A stretch of 64,000 nt of DNA from a virus: IMG/VR virus record IMGVR_UViG_3300023179_000009, positions 248,001 through 312,000 of that record; one strand, written 5' to 3'. The translations under genes and the position numbers were made by a program. The notes below the pieces were generated by a model. That model was not told where the DNA came from, did no database searches, and saw only the letters and a program-made list of their open reading frames with translations. Shown here piece after piece: positions 57,010-64,000 of this stretch (position 1 is its first letter; each line of letters starts with the position of its first letter).

Positions 57010-57342
57010 ATGGCTACAAAGATTGACATTAGTTCACTTGATGCGACCACTAAGAAAAAAATCAAAGAATTAAAGAATAGAGTTGGCGAACTTACCGAAG
57101 GGGTAAGTAAGAAAATTACCATCACTGTTGAAGTAAACCTTAACGCTCATTGGGCAATGGGAGAAACTTGCTTTACAGATTTTTATTATCCCGATGACGA
57201 ATCGGCAATTGATCTTGAAACGAAAAAATACAAGAAACAAATTGATGAGGAAATCAAGGTTATCCTAGATTTCTCTGACAGCGTTGCCGATAAACTTGGC
57301 GTTGATCGCACCGAATTTTGGGATCAGTGCTTTTTGGGTTAA
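57010..57342 (+). CDS. Uncharacterised protein
   Basis: 110 residues, alternating Lys- and Asp/Glu-rich. LNAHWAMGETCFTDFYYPDD in the middle. No family recognised. Confidence 0.55.
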   Translation: MATKIDISSLDATTKKKIKELKNRVGELTEGVSKKITITVEVNLNAHWAMGETCFTDFYYPDDESAIDLETKKYKKQIDEEIKVILDFSDSVADKLGVDRTEFWDQCFLG

Positions 57343-57343
57343 A

Positions 57344-57356
57344 TGATACCAACTAG
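57344..57356 (+). promoter_or_regulatory. TGATACCAACTAG element, copy 21
   Basis: Exact consensus, 1 nt after a stop and 23 nt before ATG 57380. Confidence 0.7.
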
Positions 57357-57379
57357 AAGTGAAAGGAGCAAAAAAAAAT

Positions 57380-57532
57380 ATGAGTAGGAAACTGTACACT
57401 GTATACACGCTAAAGAGATTTGTTGATGGATTAAAGTATGTTGTTTATAAATGGGAACATGGAAGGGTTCAACCCACTTATTACAGCAATAAGAAACTCG
57501 CTGAACAAAATAAAAATTGGGTGGCTGGTTAA
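57380..57532 (+). CDS. Uncharacterised small basic protein
   Basis: 50 residues with AAAGGAG upstream; LYTVYTLKRFVDGLKYVVYK is a likely beta hairpin. No family recognised. Confidence 0.5.
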   Translation: MSRKLYTVYTLKRFVDGLKYVVYKWEHGRVQPTYYSNKKLAEQNKNWVAG

Positions 57533-57542
57533 AAATTACAAA

Positions 57543-57555
57543 TGATACCAACTAG
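57543..57555 (+). promoter_or_regulatory. TGATACCAACTAG element, copy 22
   Basis: Exact consensus whose last G begins a 12-bp hairpin; 53 nt before ATG 57609. Confidence 0.65.
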
Positions 57556-57585
57556 AGGGGAGCGAACGAGTGATTCGCTCCCCTC
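57555..57585. terminator. GC-rich hairpin after element copy 22
   Basis: GAGGGGAGCGAA pairs exactly with TTCGCTCCCCTC across 7 nt. There is no T-run, so it may protect a processed 3' end or hold a 5' leader, rather than end transcription. Confidence 0.5.
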
Positions 57586-57608
57586 CCTAAAACAAAAAGG
57601 AACACAAC

Positions 57609-57998
57609 ATGAAGCGTAATGTTGAAATTGACGACACGCTGCCGGATCGGGTTGAAAACGCTATTGAAGAAGTGCGTGAACAACTGATTGAATACATCAA
57701 GGAAAACAAGCCCGACAGCACCCCCGATCTGCATAACGATCTGGATTACAGCGGTTCAATCCACGAAATCGTTGATGGTTGTGTTCCCGTCTATACTAAA
57801 GAAATTGACGACGCTTGGTATCTCCATAAGCGTGATCTTATCGAAGCCTATGAAAATGCAGGTGTGGGCAGCAACCCTAATGAGAATGACGGCATGGCTG
57901 CGATTTATTATTACATTCACGAACAGGTTTGTGAATGGTATGATAAGAACGCCGACGAAATCTATGACGAAATTATGAACGGACAGGAAACGGAGTAA
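57609..57998 (+). CDS. Uncharacterised acidic protein with GC-rich codons
   Basis: 129 residues, strongly acidic (VENAIEEVREQLIEYIKENK ... YDEIMNGQETE). Codon use is clearly richer in C and G at third positions than its neighbours. Acidic phage proteins are often DNA mimics, but nothing here proves that. AAAAAGGAAC precedes the ATG. Confidence 0.6.
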   Translation: MKRNVEIDDTLPDRVENAIEEVREQLIEYIKENKPDSTPDLHNDLDYSGSIHEIVDGCVPVYTKEIDDAWYLHKRDLIEAYENAGVGSNPNENDGMAAIYYYIHEQVCEWYDKNADEIYDEIMNGQETE

Positions 57999-58002
57999 AA
58001 CC

Positions 58003-58404
58003 ATGAAAGAAACCATTGCTAAAAAGTGGGTGAAAGCACTTCGGTCTGGTAAGTACAAGCAAGGAAAAGATTTGTTAAAAAAGATTACCAAGAAACAAGA
58101 ACAGCATTGTTGCTTGGGAGTTCTCTGCGATCTTTACAACAAAGAACAAAAATTAAAGAATAAGCCACCGATTAAGCAGAAGATTGAGCGAGACATCTCA
58201 AATCGTTATGATCTTGTTCGTTTTGGCACCACAGCCGAATTGTTACCAACAACGGTTAGGCGTTGGGCTGGTGTAAAAACAAGCGATGGCATGATATTGT
58301 TTAAAGATTACATACATCGTGATAGTTTATCGAGTTTAAATGATCGAGGTGTTACTTTTAAGAAAATTGCCAACTTGATTGAAAAACACTTTAAGTACCT
58401 TTAA
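58003..58404 (+). CDS. Conserved phage-type hypothetical protein
   Basis: 133 residues. KKWVKALRSGKYKQGKDLL and HCCLGVLCDLYN form a pattern I recognise from many uncharacterised phage proteins (WV-x-ALRSG-x-Y then CCLGVLC). CGGAG precedes the ATG. Function unknown. Confidence 0.7.
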   Translation: MKETIAKKWVKALRSGKYKQGKDLLKKITKKQEQHCCLGVLCDLYNKEQKLKNKPPIKQKIERDISNRYDLVRFGTTAELLPTTVRRWAGVKTSDGMILFKDYIHRDSLSSLNDRGVTFKKIANLIEKHFKYL

Positions 58405-58414
58405 GGAAACACAA

Positions 58415-58672
58415 ATGTCAAGTGCTATTTTAGAAGAAAAGAAGATAGAGAAAACGGCAAAAACTTCAGAGAATCAAATTTTGGATATGCTTTGGAGAGA
58501 AAAAGGCAAGCCAAAAAATTATCTCAAAATCAAAGTTGTAAATGTTTTTGACAACGCCTACAGAGTAAATGTTTGGTCTGAGTTTGAGGACAAGATTCAC
58601 AAGATCAATCGTGTGAGAATTTCTCATAGTTACTTTTGCAAAGTTGTTGACCAGGAATTGTTGGTGATATAA
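58415..58672 (+). CDS. Uncharacterised small protein
   Basis: 85 residues from ATG 58415 (AAGGAAACAC upstream). A helical head precedes a beta tail (LKIKVVNVFDNAYRVNVWSE). Shares its last base with the lipoprotein start. Confidence 0.55.
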   Translation: MSSAILEEKKIEKTAKTSENQILDMLWREKGKPKNYLKIKVVNVFDNAYRVNVWSEFEDKIHKINRVRISHSYFCKVVDQELLVI

Positions 58673-58911
58673 TGAAAAAGATTCTTTTTGTTTTGTTTGT
58701 TTTGATGAGTGGGTGTGATAATGCTAACTCGGAAGTTGACAAGATACTCAAAGCAAAGCAAATTGTTTTGAGTAAAATTAATTTCCCAGACACCGCTGAT
58801 TTTCATGAAATGAAAACCCAAGTTCAGGGAAATAATGTTAGTCTTACTGTGACGGCAAAAAATGCTTTCGGTGTGCCTGCCACTCAAACCTTCACCGTTC
58901 GTGTTGACTAG
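58672..58911 (+). CDS. Small lipoprotein
   Basis: 79 residues. MKKILFVLFVLMSGC is a signal peptide with a lipobox (LMSG-C), then a beta-rich domain. It would be lipid-anchored in the host envelope; such phage lipoproteins can act in superinfection exclusion or lysis, but this one is unassigned. Confidence 0.7.
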   Translation: MKKILFVLFVLMSGCDNANSEVDKILKAKQIVLSKINFPDTADFHEMKTQVQGNNVSLTVTAKNAFGVPATQTFTVRVD

Positions 58912-58919
58912 GAAAAATT

Positions 58920-59273
58920 ATGGGCTACCTTACAACATTCACTATTTACAATGATGGCATACATTTAATCAAAGAACATCCTCAAGATTTTGCAGAGGGT
59001 GTGTTTTCGGCAGCAAATGAATTTAGAAACGCTCCTATTGATATTGCAATTGGCGGATTTGTTAATCTAATTAGGGTGCAAAGAAGTCGTCACGCTGATG
59101 ATAATACCATCTATGTTCACATGGGAAATTGTGTTGTTGAACTAAACCCTTATTCGGAAGAAACTAAACGTCTAGCAGAAACAAAACCTGAGTTTTTCAA
59201 GAAATTAGTGCAGTTTCTTTCTAAAGACGTAAAAGAACTTAAAACCTTGATTAAAAAGAAAAACGATGAATAG
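58920..59273 (+). CDS. Uncharacterised protein
   Basis: 117 residues. YLTTFTIYNDGIHLIKEHPQ is followed by HADDNTIYVHMGNCVVEL and a Lys-rich helical end. TAGGAAAA precedes the ATG. The pattern is shared, as I recall, with phage hypotheticals; no function. Confidence 0.6.
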   Translation: MGYLTTFTIYNDGIHLIKEHPQDFAEGVFSAANEFRNAPIDIAIGGFVNLIRVQRSRHADDNTIYVHMGNCVVELNPYSEETKRLAETKPEFFKKLVQFLSKDVKELKTLIKKKNDE

Positions 59274-59460
59274 TTTTCTTAAAGGTTTTATGAGTTTGTT
59301 TAGTTGGATAGATTCATTTCACGATCTTTCTCCGAAAGATCGTGTTGATCAAGTGTTAGATGATTTTTACAACGATCATCCTTGGATAGAGCGTGATGAT
59401 AATAAGGCTCTTCAAAAAGATGCTGAAACTATAGCAAGAGATTTTTATGAAAGACGATAA
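59266..59460 (+). CDS. Uncharacterised small protein
   Basis: 64 residues, acidic and aromatic (MSLFSWIDSFHDLSPKDRVD). Overlaps genes on both sides, so translation is probably coupled. Confidence 0.5.
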   Translation: MNSFLKGFMSLFSWIDSFHDLSPKDRVDQVLDDFYNDHPWIERDDNKALQKDAETIARDFYERR

Positions 59461-59635
59461 AGTTGTAATGAGTTGCATTGCTTTTTTATTTTGGATTTTT
59501 GGCATGAGTCTGATTGTTTATCATGCTGGTTGGGGGGTTGCCATTGGTTTGTTTTTCGTTATGTGGGCTGATAATGTTAATTCGGTTTTAAGATTAGAAA
59601 AATGTGGAATTAAATGGTGGTTTTATGACATCTAA
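59447..59635 (+). CDS. Small membrane protein
   Basis: 62 residues with two hydrophobic segments (CIAFLFWIFGMSLIVYHAG and AIGLFFVMWADNV). Overlaps genes on both sides. Function unknown. Confidence 0.55.
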   Translation: MKDDKVVMSCIAFLFWIFGMSLIVYHAGWGVAIGLFFVMWADNVNSVLRLEKCGIKWWFYDI

Positions 59636-59870
59636 AAAAAGTAACAATCAATATTATTTCGTGTTTGTTTGGGGCGACGTTGAACCAGAGATTCACGGTC
59701 CTTACAAAACTCCACAATCACGTTTTAAAGCAGTTCGTGCTAGCGTCAAAGAAAACGGGCTGGATGGCAATAGTCATTTTTGGCTTGACAACGTGAATGG
59801 TAAACTTGAGATTGGAACATACGCTAGTAGTGATTTTAGTGATATAGTTGAAAATGAAGAGTGTGTATAA
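59625..59870 (+). CDS. Uncharacterised small protein
   Basis: 81 residues from ATG 59625. YYFVFVWGDVEPEIHGPYKT suggests a small beta fold common in phage hypotheticals. No family assigned. Confidence 0.55.
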   Translation: MTSKKSNNQYYFVFVWGDVEPEIHGPYKTPQSRFKAVRASVKENGLDGNSHFWLDNVNGKLEIGTYASSDFSDIVENEECV

Positions 59871-59881
59871 AGGATAAATCA

Positions 59882-60148
59882 ATGAGTGAAAATTTTGTTG
59901 ATTATAGTTTTACCGCAACCGGAAGTTGGTCTATACAAAAACAGTTAAAGCCCTTTTTTGGCAGTCTCAACAATGTTATTGGATTTGAATTACCAGACGG
60001 TCGATCTGTTAGGCTGGTAATTGCTCTTGAAGTTGAAAACAAACAGACCGGCGATATGCAATATGTGACCAGTGAGCGAGAAATGGATGATTTAGGATTT
60101 TATGCTTTAGAGTATGATCGTCTCGATTTTGAAATGTTAGAAGAGTGA
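59882..60148 (+). CDS. Uncharacterised small acidic protein
   Basis: 88 residues from ATG 59882 (AAAGGATAA upstream). VIGFELPDGRSVRLVIALEV near the middle. No family recognised. Confidence 0.55.
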   Translation: MSENFVDYSFTATGSWSIQKQLKPFFGSLNNVIGFELPDGRSVRLVIALEVENKQTGDMQYVTSEREMDDLGFYALEYDRLDFEMLEE

Positions 60149-60151
60149 TTT

Positions 60152-60164
60152 TGATACCAACTAG
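60152..60164 (+). promoter_or_regulatory. TGATACCAACTAG element, copy 23
   Basis: Exact consensus 3 nt after a stop; 37 nt before ATG 60202. Confidence 0.7.
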
Positions 60165-60201
60165 CAAAGCGTAATTTCAAACTAAAAAAAGGAACTTAAA
60201 A

Positions 60202-60543
60202 ATGTCGAAAGTCAAGCGTTGCGTTGAATTGTCTCGTCAAGAAGCCGAAATTTTGGTCGCAGAGAACATTTACGAAACTTTGGTAAATGACGCCAATTAT
60301 TTAAAAGAACTTATTCTTGAAGATGGGTTTGACGATCATTTTGGGCCTGTGAAAAATTTTACCGATGAAGCACTTGCCGACAGGATTTTTGAATTAAATC
60401 TTGCTGAGAAAATCGCACAGGACAACGATGCTGAAATGGTTGTTTTGCGTCTTAATCAAATTAGTAATTTTGTTGTTTACGAACGAGAAGATGAGTTGAA
60501 TATCAACACCACGGCTGTTGACACAATCGTTCACGCCGGTTAA
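60202..60543 (+). CDS. Uncharacterised acidic helical protein
   Basis: 113 residues (LSRQEAEILVAENIYETLVN ... FDDHFGPVKNFTDEALADR). AAAAGGAAC upstream. No family recognised. Confidence 0.55.
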   Translation: MSKVKRCVELSRQEAEILVAENIYETLVNDANYLKELILEDGFDDHFGPVKNFTDEALADRIFELNLAEKIAQDNDAEMVVLRLNQISNFVVYEREDELNINTTAVDTIVHAG

Positions 60544-60548
60544 AACTT

Positions 60549-60561
60549 CGATACCAACTAG
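60549..60561 (+). promoter_or_regulatory. TGATACCAACTAG element, copy 24 (CGATACCAACTAG)
   Basis: One mismatch; 5 nt after a stop, 28 nt before ATG 60590. Confidence 0.65.
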
Positions 60562-60589
60562 GACCACGCCAGTTCACAAAGGAGTAAAA

Positions 60590-60907
60590 ATGAAAAAGTT
60601 TAATATCCCAGAGAAGTGTATCATCAAGTATCTTCGTGATCGCAAGCGAAATCCTTGTGGAGTTTTGGTTGCCGCAAGAAGAACTGACGGAACGGTGAGT
60701 GTTCATTACTCATATTGCAACAAGAAGACTGATCGCTTTAACAAGTTCACCGCCTTGACGATTGCTTTTGGTCGTGCGTTAGAAGATAAGCCTTACGAAG
60801 ATTTTAGCAAACTTCCTCGCCATGTGCAGCGTGAATTGGCTGAGTTTAACACAAGAGCAACTAAGTATTTTAAGGTTAACAAGGAAGAAATTTGTAGTTG
60901 GATGTGA
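60590..60907 (+). CDS. Uncharacterised basic protein
   Basis: 105 residues from ATG 60590 (AAAGGAGT upstream). CGVLVAARRTDGTVSVHYSY and a basic helical end suggest nucleic-acid contact. No family recognised. Confidence 0.6.
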   Translation: MKKFNIPEKCIIKYLRDRKRNPCGVLVAARRTDGTVSVHYSYCNKKTDRFNKFTALTIAFGRALEDKPYEDFSKLPRHVQRELAEFNTRATKYFKVNKEEICSWM

Positions 60908-60910
60908 TTT

Positions 60911-61186
60911 ATGAATAATATCCAAAACTTGTTGCATCAACTTGAAAGCGAATACATTTTAGAAAAGGCGAATCATCAAAAAACAGTTGACCGCAACTGT
61001 GAGTTGTTCAAGATTTTGGCAACTGTTAAGAATGATTTAGAAAAAACTCTCAAAAAGCCAGAATCGTTAAAAGAAACAGTTTATGGTTGTATCAATTTGT
61101 TGAGAGCAAACACTCCTTATTACAGCACAAATGAAGGTTGTAATAAAATTGATCCGCCCTTAACAGAAGATCAGAAGACTTTATGA
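60911..61186 (+). CDS. Uncharacterised small helical protein
   Basis: 91 residues: LLHQLESEYILEKANHQKTV looks coiled-coil. Overlaps the next ATG (ATGA). Confidence 0.5.
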   Translation: MNNIQNLLHQLESEYILEKANHQKTVDRNCELFKILATVKNDLEKTLKKPESLKETVYGCINLLRANTPYYSTNEGCNKIDPPLTEDQKTL

Positions 61187-61347
61187 ACAATCAACGTGAC
61201 GATTTGATTTTAGAATTGAAAGAAATGCAAGGTTTAGGTGTTTTTGTGAGCGAAAAATGCTTAGATCATGCAAAAACTGCGGATTTGAGTGAATATTGTT
61301 GCAAGATTTCAGATCTGGCGAGTTTATTCTTGGAGTTGTACAATTGA
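61183..61347 (+). CDS. Uncharacterised small acidic protein
   Basis: 54 residues (MNNQRDDLILELKEMQGLGV). Start overlaps the previous stop and its own stop overlaps the TTG of the next gene, a coupled trio. Confidence 0.5.
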   Translation: MNNQRDDLILELKEMQGLGVFVSEKCLDHAKTADLSEYCCKISDLASLFLELYN

Positions 61348-61502
61348 GTGATTATGTTGTTTGTTGGTTTGGTGCGATTGCCAAACATTGGGAAGTAATT
61401 TCTGGTTATGATGCAATGCAAGAAAGAGTAAACGAACTGGTGGAAAAGGGGGTTAAAGAAGATGATATTGTAGTCGGAGAAATTACAAAAGATACAGAGT
61501 AA
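61344..61502 (+). CDS. Uncharacterised small protein (TTG start)
   Basis: 52 residues from TTG 61344 with GGAG 8 nt upstream and a TTGA overlap with the preceding stop. WFGAIAKHWEVISGYDAMQE. It ends 10 nt before tRNA-Thr. Confidence 0.5.
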   Translation: MSDYVVCWFGAIAKHWEVISGYDAMQERVNELVEKGVKEDDIVVGEITKDTE

Positions 61503-61512
61503 GAAAATGTTG

Positions 61513-61583
61513 CCGATGTAGCACAACGGCAGTGCAATTGATTTGTAATCAATAGGTTGGAGGTTCAAATCCTCTCGTCGGCT
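61513..61583 (+). tRNA. tRNA-Thr (anticodon TGT)
   Basis: Acceptor GCCGATG/CGTCGGC, anticodon arm ATTGA-TTTGTAA-TCAAT, T-arm GAGG-TTCAAAT-CCTC, discriminator T, no encoded CCA. Reads ACA-type Thr codons, frequent in AT-rich genes. Confidence 0.92.
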
Positions 61584-61587
61584 CTTT

Positions 61588-61659
61588 GGCCCTGTGGTGA
61601 AATAGATATCACAACTCTCTTCTAAAGAGTTATTCCTCGTGCGATTCGAGGCAGGGCTA
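61588..61659 (+). tRNA. tRNA-Arg (anticodon TCT)
   Basis: Acceptor GGCCCTG/CAGGGCT (one G-U), anticodon arm AACTCT-CTTCTAA-AGAGTT, T-arm CCTCG-TGCGATT-CGAGG, discriminator A, no CCA. Reads AGA. Its last three bases are also the reverse-strand stop codon of the HNH gene. Confidence 0.92.
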
Positions 61660-62202
61660 CTTTTTTCTAATGTATTTTTTTGTGTTTATTTCTTCATGTA
61701 CTTCTCGGTGACAATTAGAACAAAACAAGTTGCATTTATCTAATTCTCGCTTCATTTCTTCATTAAAACACCGTTGCTTTGCGTGGGCTATTGTAAAGTC
61801 TTTTTTAGATGGATCTTTGTGATGAAACTCTAGAGCTGCCTTGCATTTTTTATACCCGCATTTTTCACATTTTCCTCCCTTGTACTTAATCATTTTTAAT
61901 TTAATTTGTCTTTGTCTTGCGATTGTCTGCTCATTGGTGCATATTTTGCAATAAACAGAAGAGTTTGGCTTTCCTCTTCGTGAATAAAAATCTTCTGTAG
62001 GAACCTGTTCTTTACATCGAGGACAAAAGCGGAATTCCCCGTACTCCCCTGTGGGCTTGTCTTTAAATGTGACAAACTTTGATTTTAGTTCATGTTTTTT
62101 AGTCCAGTAACGGATAGTGGTTAAAGACTTGCCAGTTTTTTTACTAATTTGATTTAATGATAAATTTTGATTGATATAATTTTCAAGAATATGTTTTTCC
62201 AT
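61657..62202 (-). CDS. HNH homing endonuclease overlapping a tRNA end
   Basis: 181 residues, the same length as, and closely similar to, the HNH protein at 47427. HTH LSLNQISKKTGKSLTTIRYW, zinc pair CPRCKEQ...CKIC, core CEKCGYKKC, AALEFHHKDPSKKDFT and LFCSNCHREVH. Its stop codon lies within the 3' end of tRNA-Arg. Likely a mobile endonuclease that targets tRNA loci. Confidence 0.9.
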   Translation of the reverse strand: MEKHILENYINQNLSLNQISKKTGKSLTTIRYWTKKHELKSKFVTFKDKPTGEYGEFRFCPRCKEQVPTEDFYSRRGKPNSSVYCKICTNEQTIARQRQIKLKMIKYKGGKCEKCGYKKCKAALEFHHKDPSKKDFTIAHAKQRCFNEEMKRELDKCNLFCSNCHREVHEEINTKKYIRKK

Positions 62203-62223
62203 ACTCTATAATAGTGGATTATT

Positions 62224-62251
62224 TTGATTTTTTATCCCTTTTTGCTATAAT
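62224..62251 (+). promoter_or_regulatory. Sigma-70-like promoter
   Basis: TTGATT, 16 bp, TATAAT, 28 nt before ATG 62280 and just upstream of the divergent HNH gene. Confidence 0.6.
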
Positions 62252-62279
62252 CTCCTTTTCATTAACTACAAGTAAGATT

Positions 62280-62498
62280 ATGAGCGATAAAATCACAAAA
62301 GATGAAATAGAATACGTAGAGATGTTGTGTCTTCAAACAAACACACCAGTTCCAAGCGATTTAAGAGAATATACAGTTAAGCAGTTGTTTGATTTTCTTA
62401 GCATATTAAGAAAAAAAACAACTAATGATAATCGCACCAATGTGCAACTAGACAATCGTATGCCCAATGTATCCTCTGTAAATTTTGAAGGTGAATGA
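62280..62498 (+). CDS. Uncharacterised small protein
   Basis: 72 residues from ATG 62280. SDKITKDEIEYVEMLCLQTN; helical, ends with an Asn-rich tail. Overlaps the next start (ATGATGA). Confidence 0.55.
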   Translation: MSDKITKDEIEYVEMLCLQTNTPVPSDLREYTVKQLFDFLSILRKKTTNDNRTNVQLDNRMPNVSSVNFEGE

Positions 62499-62809
62499 TG
62501 AGAGTTGTGGCAAAAACGCCCTCGGGTTGGTATGAAAGAAAAAATATCAAACTAACACCAACCGAACGACAAGAATTGTTTTATGGTTGTGATGATGTTA
62601 AGCGTGAACAAATTGTGAAAAATTTTAAAGAACAATCCATTGTCAAATTAAACGATAACGAAATAGATTGTTTTGAAAAAATTTTTCAATCATTTAACAT
62701 AGATGGCGAATTAGTTATTGCTAATTTGATGATTCACTCTTGTAGGGCCACAGTAGTTACCAAAAATAAGAACACGTTCACAAGGACTGAGCATCAATGG
62801 TCAAGTTAA
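62495..62809 (+). CDS. Uncharacterised protein
   Basis: 104 residues, basic with an acidic middle; VAKTPSGWYERKNIKLTPTE at the N-terminus. Overlaps the next gene by 13 bp. Confidence 0.5.
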   Translation: MMRVVAKTPSGWYERKNIKLTPTERQELFYGCDDVKREQIVKNFKEQSIVKLNDNEIDCFEKIFQSFNIDGELVIANLMIHSCRATVVTKNKNTFTRTEHQWSS

Positions 62810-63018
62810 CGCAAGAAGATATTGAAAATCTAAAAACGGTTCTTAACGAACAGTTTGAGAGCATACAAAGATTAATGCCTTTGTTGTATGCTACTTGCAA
62901 ACAACCAAAAGATTTTCAAGAAATTTATCAAGATATTTTAGAGTGCAATACAGTGATGATGGAGATAATTGAAGGCCCAAAAGGCGGCATTGAAAAACTC
63001 ATAGATCGAACGATTTAA
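62797..63018 (+). CDS. Uncharacterised small helical protein
   Basis: 73 residues (LTQEDIENLKTVLNEQFESI), amphipathic helices. Overlaps the preceding gene. The gap 63019-63178 that follows shows only element copy 25 and no confident gene. Confidence 0.5.
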   Translation: MVKLTQEDIENLKTVLNEQFESIQRLMPLLYATCKQPKDFQEIYQDILECNTVMMEIIEGPKGGIEKLIDRTI

Positions 63019-63081
63019 TCGCAATGTGTGGAACATATCTTGAAAAGTCGTTTTGAAAATCACCCCACCGAAACGCTCATT

Positions 63082-63094
63082 CGATACCATCTAG
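63082..63094 (+). promoter_or_regulatory. TGATACCAACTAG element, copy 25 (CGATACCATCTAG)
   Basis: Two mismatches; 63 nt after a stop and 84 nt before ATG 63179. Last copy in the window. Confidence 0.5.
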
Positions 63095-63178
63095 CGTGTC
63101 AGAGAACACTAGTTGTCTTAAAAAGTGAAAACATCACTCAACTGATTGTTGAGTTACAAAATGAATTGAGTCGTAGAA

Positions 63179-63325
63179 ATGAAACTGTTTGCAATTTTCA
63201 AGAATGAAGAATTTTTAGGAACAGTGAAAAATTTTAGTGGTGGTGGTCTTAGAGATTGGGCAAGTCAGTTCTATAAAATTCCTATTGTTGAAATCAAAGT
63301 TTATGAACTTGTTGAGGTGAAGTAA
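63179..63325 (+). CDS. Uncharacterised small protein
   Basis: 48 residues (MKLFAIFKNEEFLGTVKNFS ... VYELVEVK), likely a small beta sheet. No clear ribosome site. Confidence 0.45.
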   Translation: MKLFAIFKNEEFLGTVKNFSGGGLRDWASQFYKIPIVEIKVYELVEVK

Positions 63326-63384
63326 AATTCATCTAATCAAATTCTAATAGTAAAATGGTAAAATCATAGTATTACTAATTTACT

Positions 63385-63570
63385 ATGACTAACATTTTAT
63401 TATGGATCGCTTTGTCCGCTCATGTTTTTTTTCTTTTTAGAGTAAGAAATTCTCCTGCTCAAAGTAAAAAGAAAAAAAGAATTCCAAAGCAATATATCGA
63501 AACAAAAAAATATATCAAAAGTTTAGAAAAACAAGTTGTGGATTTAGGACTTTTACAAACTAAGCCTTAA
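63385..63570 (+). CDS. Small membrane-anchored protein
   Basis: 61 residues. An N-terminal membrane segment (MTNILLWIALSAHVFFLF) precedes a Lys-rich tail. Function unknown. Confidence 0.5.
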   Translation: MTNILLWIALSAHVFFLFRVRNSPAQSKKKKRIPKQYIETKKYIKSLEKQVVDLGLLQTKP

Positions 63571-63572
63571 AA

Positions 63573-63914
63573 ATGTCTCATTTAAATCTTGTTGATTTGG
63601 AACCAGAGTATCGTCAATCGGTTGTTGCTTTCCGCCAACTGCTCGATATGCTTCGTGAAGGTGTTGAAGAACCCGTAGGTGAAACATCGAAGATTGTGGT
63701 TCGTTGGCACGAATGCGATTTTATGGGATTGTGTAGCATTGATCCGATTGAAAGCGATTCTATAGATTCCAGGTACAGTTTTTTGGTTGAAAGGATTTTG
63801 AGTCGTTGGAACAATGTTGTTGGTTCAACGATTCGTTTAAACGACAAAATAGCATATCACTTAAATGTTGATAAGAGTTTGGTGTGGCGCAGTTTTTTCG
63901 ATGACGGAAAGTAA
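63573..63914 (+). CDS. Uncharacterised protein
   Basis: 113 residues (LVDLEPEYRQSVVAFRQLLD), helical then beta. Starts 2 nt after the previous stop. No family recognised. Confidence 0.55.
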   Translation: MSHLNLVDLEPEYRQSVVAFRQLLDMLREGVEEPVGETSKIVVRWHECDFMGLCSIDPIESDSIDSRYSFLVERILSRWNNVVGSTIRLNDKIAYHLNVDKSLVWRSFFDDGK

Positions 63915-63917
63915 ACG

Positions 63918-64000
63918 ATGGAACAACAATGCGATGTAAATTTGTGGGTTGTTAAAGTGTTAGACAACCGAACCGAAAATTTTAATATTATCGGTGGTAT
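63918..64000 (+). CDS. N-terminal end of an unrecognised protein (partial)
   Basis: Begins MEQQCDVNLWVVKVLDNRTE and continues past the window edge. 3 nt after the previous stop. Confidence 0.5.
   Translation, partial: MEQQCDVNLWVVKVLDNRTENFNIIGG

Overview
The window looks like part of the genome of a large, AT-rich tailed bacteriophage. Genes are short, densely packed, often overlap by 1-4 bases, and mostly lie on the + strand. There is an adjacent T4-like rIIA/rIIB pair, phage-type RNA and DNA ligases, a divergent sigma factor, three tRNA genes, several homing endonucleases, and many tiny unrecognised genes. No rRNA, ribosomal protein, virion structural protein or DNA polymerase gene is present, so the host and the phage group cannot be named from this window.

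Layout. (1) About 0-17 kb is a mixed-strand accessory block: glycosyltransferases, a NodU/CmcH-type carbamoyltransferase, three paralogous radical-SAM-like proteins with an unusual domain order and cysteine spacing, ClpX, a proteasome-ATPase (ARC/Mpa)-like AAA protein, a DNA methyltransferase, and LAGLIDADG and HNH endonucleases. Several intergenic regions here carry T4-late-promoter-like TATAAATA/CTAAATA boxes. (2) About 17-29 kb holds a GHKL ATPase fused to an HExxH metalloprotease-like domain, a sigma factor, two AAA ATPases, an Rnl1-type RNA ligase, CsrA and an HTH protein. (3) 29.1-31.8 kb is the most interesting stretch. It holds a 541-residue Cas12/TnpB-like nuclease, a candidate tracrRNA with anti-repeats and a strong terminator, a promoter, and a CRISPR array of nine full repeats plus one degenerate repeat. 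The cassette is bounded by a 37-bp direct repeat copied from the first codons of an MscL-like gene, which suggests insertion as a unit at that gene. No cas1, cas2 or cas4 is visible. (4) 32-47 kb is nucleic-acid metabolism: an RNA ligase, phosphoesterase and exonuclease trio, an NYN nuclease, a SNF2 helicase, a UvdE-like endonuclease, an ATP-dependent DNA ligase, and TilS close to a CAU tRNA. (5) 47-64 kb is rIIA, a rIIB-PcfJ fusion, a deaminase-like gene, tRNA-Thr and tRNA-Arg, and dozens of small unknown genes.

Across 17.4-63.1 kb a 13-nt element, consensus TGATACCAACTAG, occurs about 25 times. It is always on the + strand and almost always sits at, or just after, the stop codon of one gene and 10-60 nt before the next. 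It is absent from the first 17 kb. It is most likely a phage-specific promoter or an intercistronic RNA signal. Two mobile-type insertions (the Cas cassette and a LAGLIDADG gene) are flanked by duplicated pieces of the neighbouring gene, and two paralogous HNH genes directly abut tRNA 3' ends. Homing-type mobility has therefore probably shaped this genome.
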